Shown here: positions 62,140 through 64,000 of the stretch, piece after piece
How the letters are laid out: each line of letters starts with the position of its first letter
Position numbering within the stretch: position 1 is the stretch's first letter
Assembly (NCBI GenBank): GCA_033852165.1
Contig: JAWSUZ010000074.1
Span: forward strand, 146,590-210,589
Source: Agarilytica sp033852165
GTDB taxonomy: Bacteria > Pseudomonadota > Gammaproteobacteria > Pseudomonadales > Cellvibrionaceae
Direction of reading: 5' to 3'
Length of the DNA stretch: 64,000 nucleotides
The notes under the pieces: model-generated
Databases searched by the model: none
Told to the model about the DNA's origin: nothing
Seen by the model: the letters and a program-made list of their open reading frames with translations, nothing else
Made by a program: the position numbers and the translations under genes

Positions 62140-62577
62140 ATGTTTGGTGGTAAAAAGAACGATCAGTTTGCGAGCGGCGGTCATACCCTGTTTGATCATG
62201 CGGTTGAAATCCATGGCTCGATTACATTTGCGGGTAATTTGGATATTCAGGGTAAGGTTGTCGGCAATATTATGGCTGCAGAAGGCTGCGATGCATTAGT
62301 TCGGGTACTTGCAAAAGGAGCTGTCGAAGGGGAAATTAGATCTTCGCGGGTTATTATTAATGGCACTGTAATTGGAGATATATACTCAACTAAGCACCTA
62401 GAGCTTGCTGCCAATGCTGTCGTGAATGGCAATGTTCATTACAGCGTTATCGAAATGGTAAAGGGGGCAGAAGTGAATGGGAACCTTATCCATGTGGCCG
62501 ACCCGTCAAAAAGCCAACGGACACAGCCCGTTGTGGATACACATGAGCAAGAGCCTCACGTTAGCGAAGCTAGCTAG
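62140..62577 (+). CDS. bactofilin family protein
   Basis: Bactofilins polymerise without nucleotide into filaments that help place cell-wall and envelope enzymes. The 145-residue protein has a short N-tail and a right-handed beta-helix of Gly/Val repeats (IHGSITFAGNLDIQGKVVGN, VEGEIRSSRVIINGTVIGDI, VNGNVHYSVIEMVKGAEVNG), then a polar tail. The last codons GAA GCT AGC TAG coincide with the left end of the inverted-repeat element at 62570, which supplies the stop. It directly follows the DUF6776 gene. Confidence 0.93.
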   Translation: MFGGKKNDQFASGGHTLFDHAVEIHGSITFAGNLDIQGKVVGNIMAAEGCDALVRVLAKGAVEGEIRSSRVIINGTVIGDIYSTKHLELAANAVVNGNVHYSVIEMVKGAEVNGNLIHVADPSKSQRTQPVVDTHEQEPHVSEAS

Positions 62578-62705
62578 TGGCCGTCCGGAAGCAGTTCGTC
62601 GCGAAGGGAAATAAAAATTCTTAGATTTGTGCTGTTACATGTAGTGGCGCAAAGATTAATGTTTTTGTTTTTCCGCGGCAGAGCCTGTTTCCGGATGGAT
62701 GCTAG
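62570..62705. mobile_element. MITE-like element, subfamily 1, internally shortened
   Basis: The left end CTAGCTAGTGGCCGTCCGGA and the interior (GGAAATAAAAATTCTTAGAT, ACATGTAGTGGCGCAAAG, TTTTTCCGCGGCAGAGCCTG) match the minus strand of the element at 35014-35184, but one arm of the inner hairpin is lost. It begins within the last codons of the bactofilin gene and abuts the subfamily 2 copy at 62702. Confidence 0.7.
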
Positions 62706-62908
62706 TTCGCGTCCATCCATCACCGGCGTCTGCTCCTGCGTTGTCCTATCTTCTGCATGCTTGTGTTGTATGAGCGCATTTAAAACGCCATTTTCACCCC
62801 GCAAGATATCGTTGCTTGGATCGACCAAGCGCCTATACCTTGCGGTGCAAATCTGACCATTTAAACCTTACCTCGCTACGGCCCTATTTATGGGTAGGCA
62901 CTCGTTAG
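62702..62908. mobile_element. MITE-like element, subfamily 2
   Basis: This copy is about 207 bases long and similar to the one at 47592-47763 over most of its length: CGCCATTTTCAC, CGCAAGATATCGTTG, CCAAGCGCC, CTTGCGGTGCAAATCTGAC, and an end TTTATGGGTAGGCACTCGTTAG of the family type. It carries about 35 extra bases near 62730-62765. Together with the copy at 62570 it fills the bactofilin-erpA gap. Confidence 0.7.
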
Positions 62909-63029
62909 ATTGCTTCTCTGTGGCGCGCAAAGTCAGTCAGTAATAAGTTATAGAGTAGTTGACTAATTTACTGGGTTAATCAGATAATGCTCCTTGTACT
63001 GACTTATCTGTATCGAGCTATATCTAACT

Positions 63030-63478
63030 ATGACCTCAAATACCGACGCGCCTGCGGGCGAGCCCCAAACATTCATTCCAGAGCCAATTCGCATTACTGA
63101 CAGTGCCTTCGCTAAAGTGAAGTCGTTGATCGACGAAGAGGGGAATGAAGACTTAAAATTTCGCGTTTATGTGACCGGCGGTGGCTGTTCTGGTTTTCAG
63201 TATGGTTTCGCATTTGATGAGGCTTTCGCCGAAGATGACGCCCAGATCAAGCGAGATGGCGTCACGGTTGTGATTGATGCAATGAGCTACCCCTATTTGG
63301 TGGGGTCTGAGCTTCATTACGAAGAAGGCCTGCAGGGATCTAAATTCAAAATTGAAAACCNNNNNNNNNNNNNNNNNNNNNNNNNNNNNNNNNNNNNNNN
63401 NNNNNNNNNNCTAAATTCAAAATTGAAAACCCCAACGCGAGTTCTACCTGCGGTTGCGGTTCCTCTTTTTCTATCTGA
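63030..63478 (+). CDS. erpA: iron-sulfur cluster insertion protein ErpA (interrupted by an N-run)
   Basis: ErpA is an A-type carrier that delivers Fe-S clusters to target proteins. The N-terminal part has VTGGGCSGFQYGFAFDE with the first cluster Cys. An N-run (63361-63410) interrupts the gene. The 21 bases before the gap (63340-63360) recur right after it (63411-63431), so the contigs overlap. Merging them gives an unbroken 125-residue protein ending with the CGCG cysteine pair, normal for ErpA. In Pseudomonas the gene also follows bactofilin. Confidence 0.93.
63361..63410. other. assembly gap (50 N) inside erpA
   Basis: A run of 50 N, flanked on both sides by the same 21 bases. The true distance is probably zero, with the two contigs overlapping. 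Confidence 0.9.
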
Positions 63479-63481
63479 TTT

Positions 63482-63650
63482 ATGTCGCTTAAACTTCGTA
63501 TTGTTGCGAGTGCGATATTCTTTTTGGTGTTGGTCCTAATCTCGGTGTTAGCGGGGTATCCGTATAGCTCTGCGCCTCTGAAAGACGATTACGGTGTCGA
63601 TCAGCGTTTAGGTATACCAGCTTCCAGCGATCAATATGCTGTTTCAGATA
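63482..63650 (+). CDS. 5' part of a secreted protein, cut by an N-run
   Basis: The frame starts at the ATG 63482, three bases after the erpA stop, and encodes about 56 residues: an N-terminal signal or anchor (IVASAIFFLVLVLISVLAG, about 7-25) and a short soluble part. The gene runs into the N-run at 63651. It may be the 5' end of the DsrE-like gene seen after the gap; the frames differ, but the N count may be only an estimate. In Pseudomonas anmK follows erpA; this is not anmK. Confidence 0.5.
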
Positions 63651-63766
63651 NNNNNNNNNNNNNNNNNNNNNNNNNNNNNNNNNNNNNNNNNNNNNNNNNN
63701 NNNNNNNNNNNNNNNNNNNNNNNNNNNNNNNNNNNNNNNNNNNNNNNNNNNNNNNNNNNNNNNNNN
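63651..63766. other. assembly gap (116 N)
   Basis: A run of 116 N. Unlike the first gap, the flanks do not repeat, so real sequence is missing. Confidence 0.9.
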
Positions 63767-64000
63767 TTGTGTTGCATGGCCCAGAAGTGCAAATTTTCTT
63801 TAAAGATAATTATTCGAAGTACAGTACTATCGTTGATTTAGCTGCCAAATTGTCAGCATTTAAGGTGGTCGATATTAAGGTCTGTAAGACTCGTTTGGGT
63901 GTCCTGGGGCAGCCGGATGAGGTTTTGCCGCCATTTATTAAAACCGTGCCTTTTGGTCCCTTGGAGGTTGAGCGCTTGTTGATGGAAGAGCAATACGTCT
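63767..64000 (+). CDS. DsrE-like domain protein, partial
   Basis: The frame entering from the gap and leaving at the window edge encodes about 77 residues. LHGPEVQIFFKDN, then VVDIKVCKTRLGVLG and VLPPFIKTVPFGPLEVERLL follow the pattern of the C-terminal half of DsrE-family sulfur-relay or related proteins (a Cys followed by a small helix, then VP-x-G). It probably belongs to the same gene as the leader at 63482, giving an exported DsrE-like protein. The catalytic meaning of the Cys is unknown. Confidence 0.5.

Noticed and set aside
33421..62908. CRISPR array or REP/BIME repeats as an explanation for the inverted repeats
   Set aside because: Copies are few, far apart, 40-207 bases long with defined ends and flanking CTAG; there is no regular spacer structure, and they are longer than REP units.

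Overview
The window looks like a chromosomal piece of a moderate-GC marine gammaproteobacterium close to Pseudomonas and the Cellvibrionales (Saccharophagus/Teredinibacter type). This rests on protein character and on gene order, which follows several Pseudomonas blocks: tsaD-folB-folK-cca, spoVR-yeaH-yeaG, apaH-apaG-rsmA-pdxA-surA-lptD/amgK-murU, trpGDC-crp-osmC-coq7, dsbD-aroQ-accBC-prmA-dusB-fis-purHD, and argC-DUF6776-bactofilin-erpA. PEP-CTERM regulators (PrsK/PrsR) and DUF1631 proteins also fit that group. The species itself cannot be read from the sequence. Two N-runs near the right end are assembly gaps.

Layout. 1-4.2 kb: yqeY (cut) and rpsU on the minus strand, diverging from tsaD-folB-folK, which converge on cca. 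4.2-10.9 kb: a lone perfect terminator, a DMT-family exporter, then the stress operon prkA(yeaG)-yeaH-ycgB(spoVR). 10.9-20.8 kb: a tightly packed minus-strand outer-membrane and maintenance operon (lptD-surA-pdxA-rsmA-apaG-apaH), with the peptidoglycan-recycling pair amgK-murU diverging from it, then a DUF3530 protein. 20.8-28.4 kb: rpe, a BY-kinase-like ATPase with a broken P-loop, prsR and prsK without the rest of an exosortase locus, and a large DUF1631 protein. 28.9-33.4 kb: trpGDC, crp/vfr, osmC and coq7. 33.4-35.2 kb: a Ycf46-like AAA ATPase bracketed by repeats. 35.2-46.4 kb: purD, purH, fis, dusB, DUF3426, prmA, accC, accB, aroQ and dsbD, all on the minus strand. 46.7-55.5 kb: a lipoprotein, an orphan LapD-type c-di-GMP receptor, a PCuAC copper-binding lipoprotein, DUF2333, a PfkB kinase, a second DUF1631 protein and a PilZ protein. 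55.5-64 kb: hemL, an eroded ThiD, hemJ and a ClC channel on the minus strand; argC, a DUF6776 protein, bactofilin, erpA and a DsrE-like gene on the plus strand.

Most of the window is housekeeping: tRNA modification and maturation, folate, purine, tryptophan, fatty acid, haem and Fe-S synthesis, LPS export and envelope redox. A second theme is cyclic-di-GMP, surface and polysaccharide control (LapD, PilZ/DUF1631, PrsK/PrsR, BY-kinase-like ATPase).

The most unusual structure is a family of short palindromic inverted-repeat elements (33421-33460, 34956-34998, 35014-35184, 47592-47763, 62570-62705, 62702-62908). They share CTAGTGCCC-type termini flanked by CTAG, have no coding capacity, and come in two internal subfamilies with nested hairpins. 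They look like MITEs of an unknown transposase. In three cases the element end supplies the TAG stop codon of the neighbouring gene (the AAA ATPase, purD and bactofilin), and two full copies lie at apparent synteny junctions.
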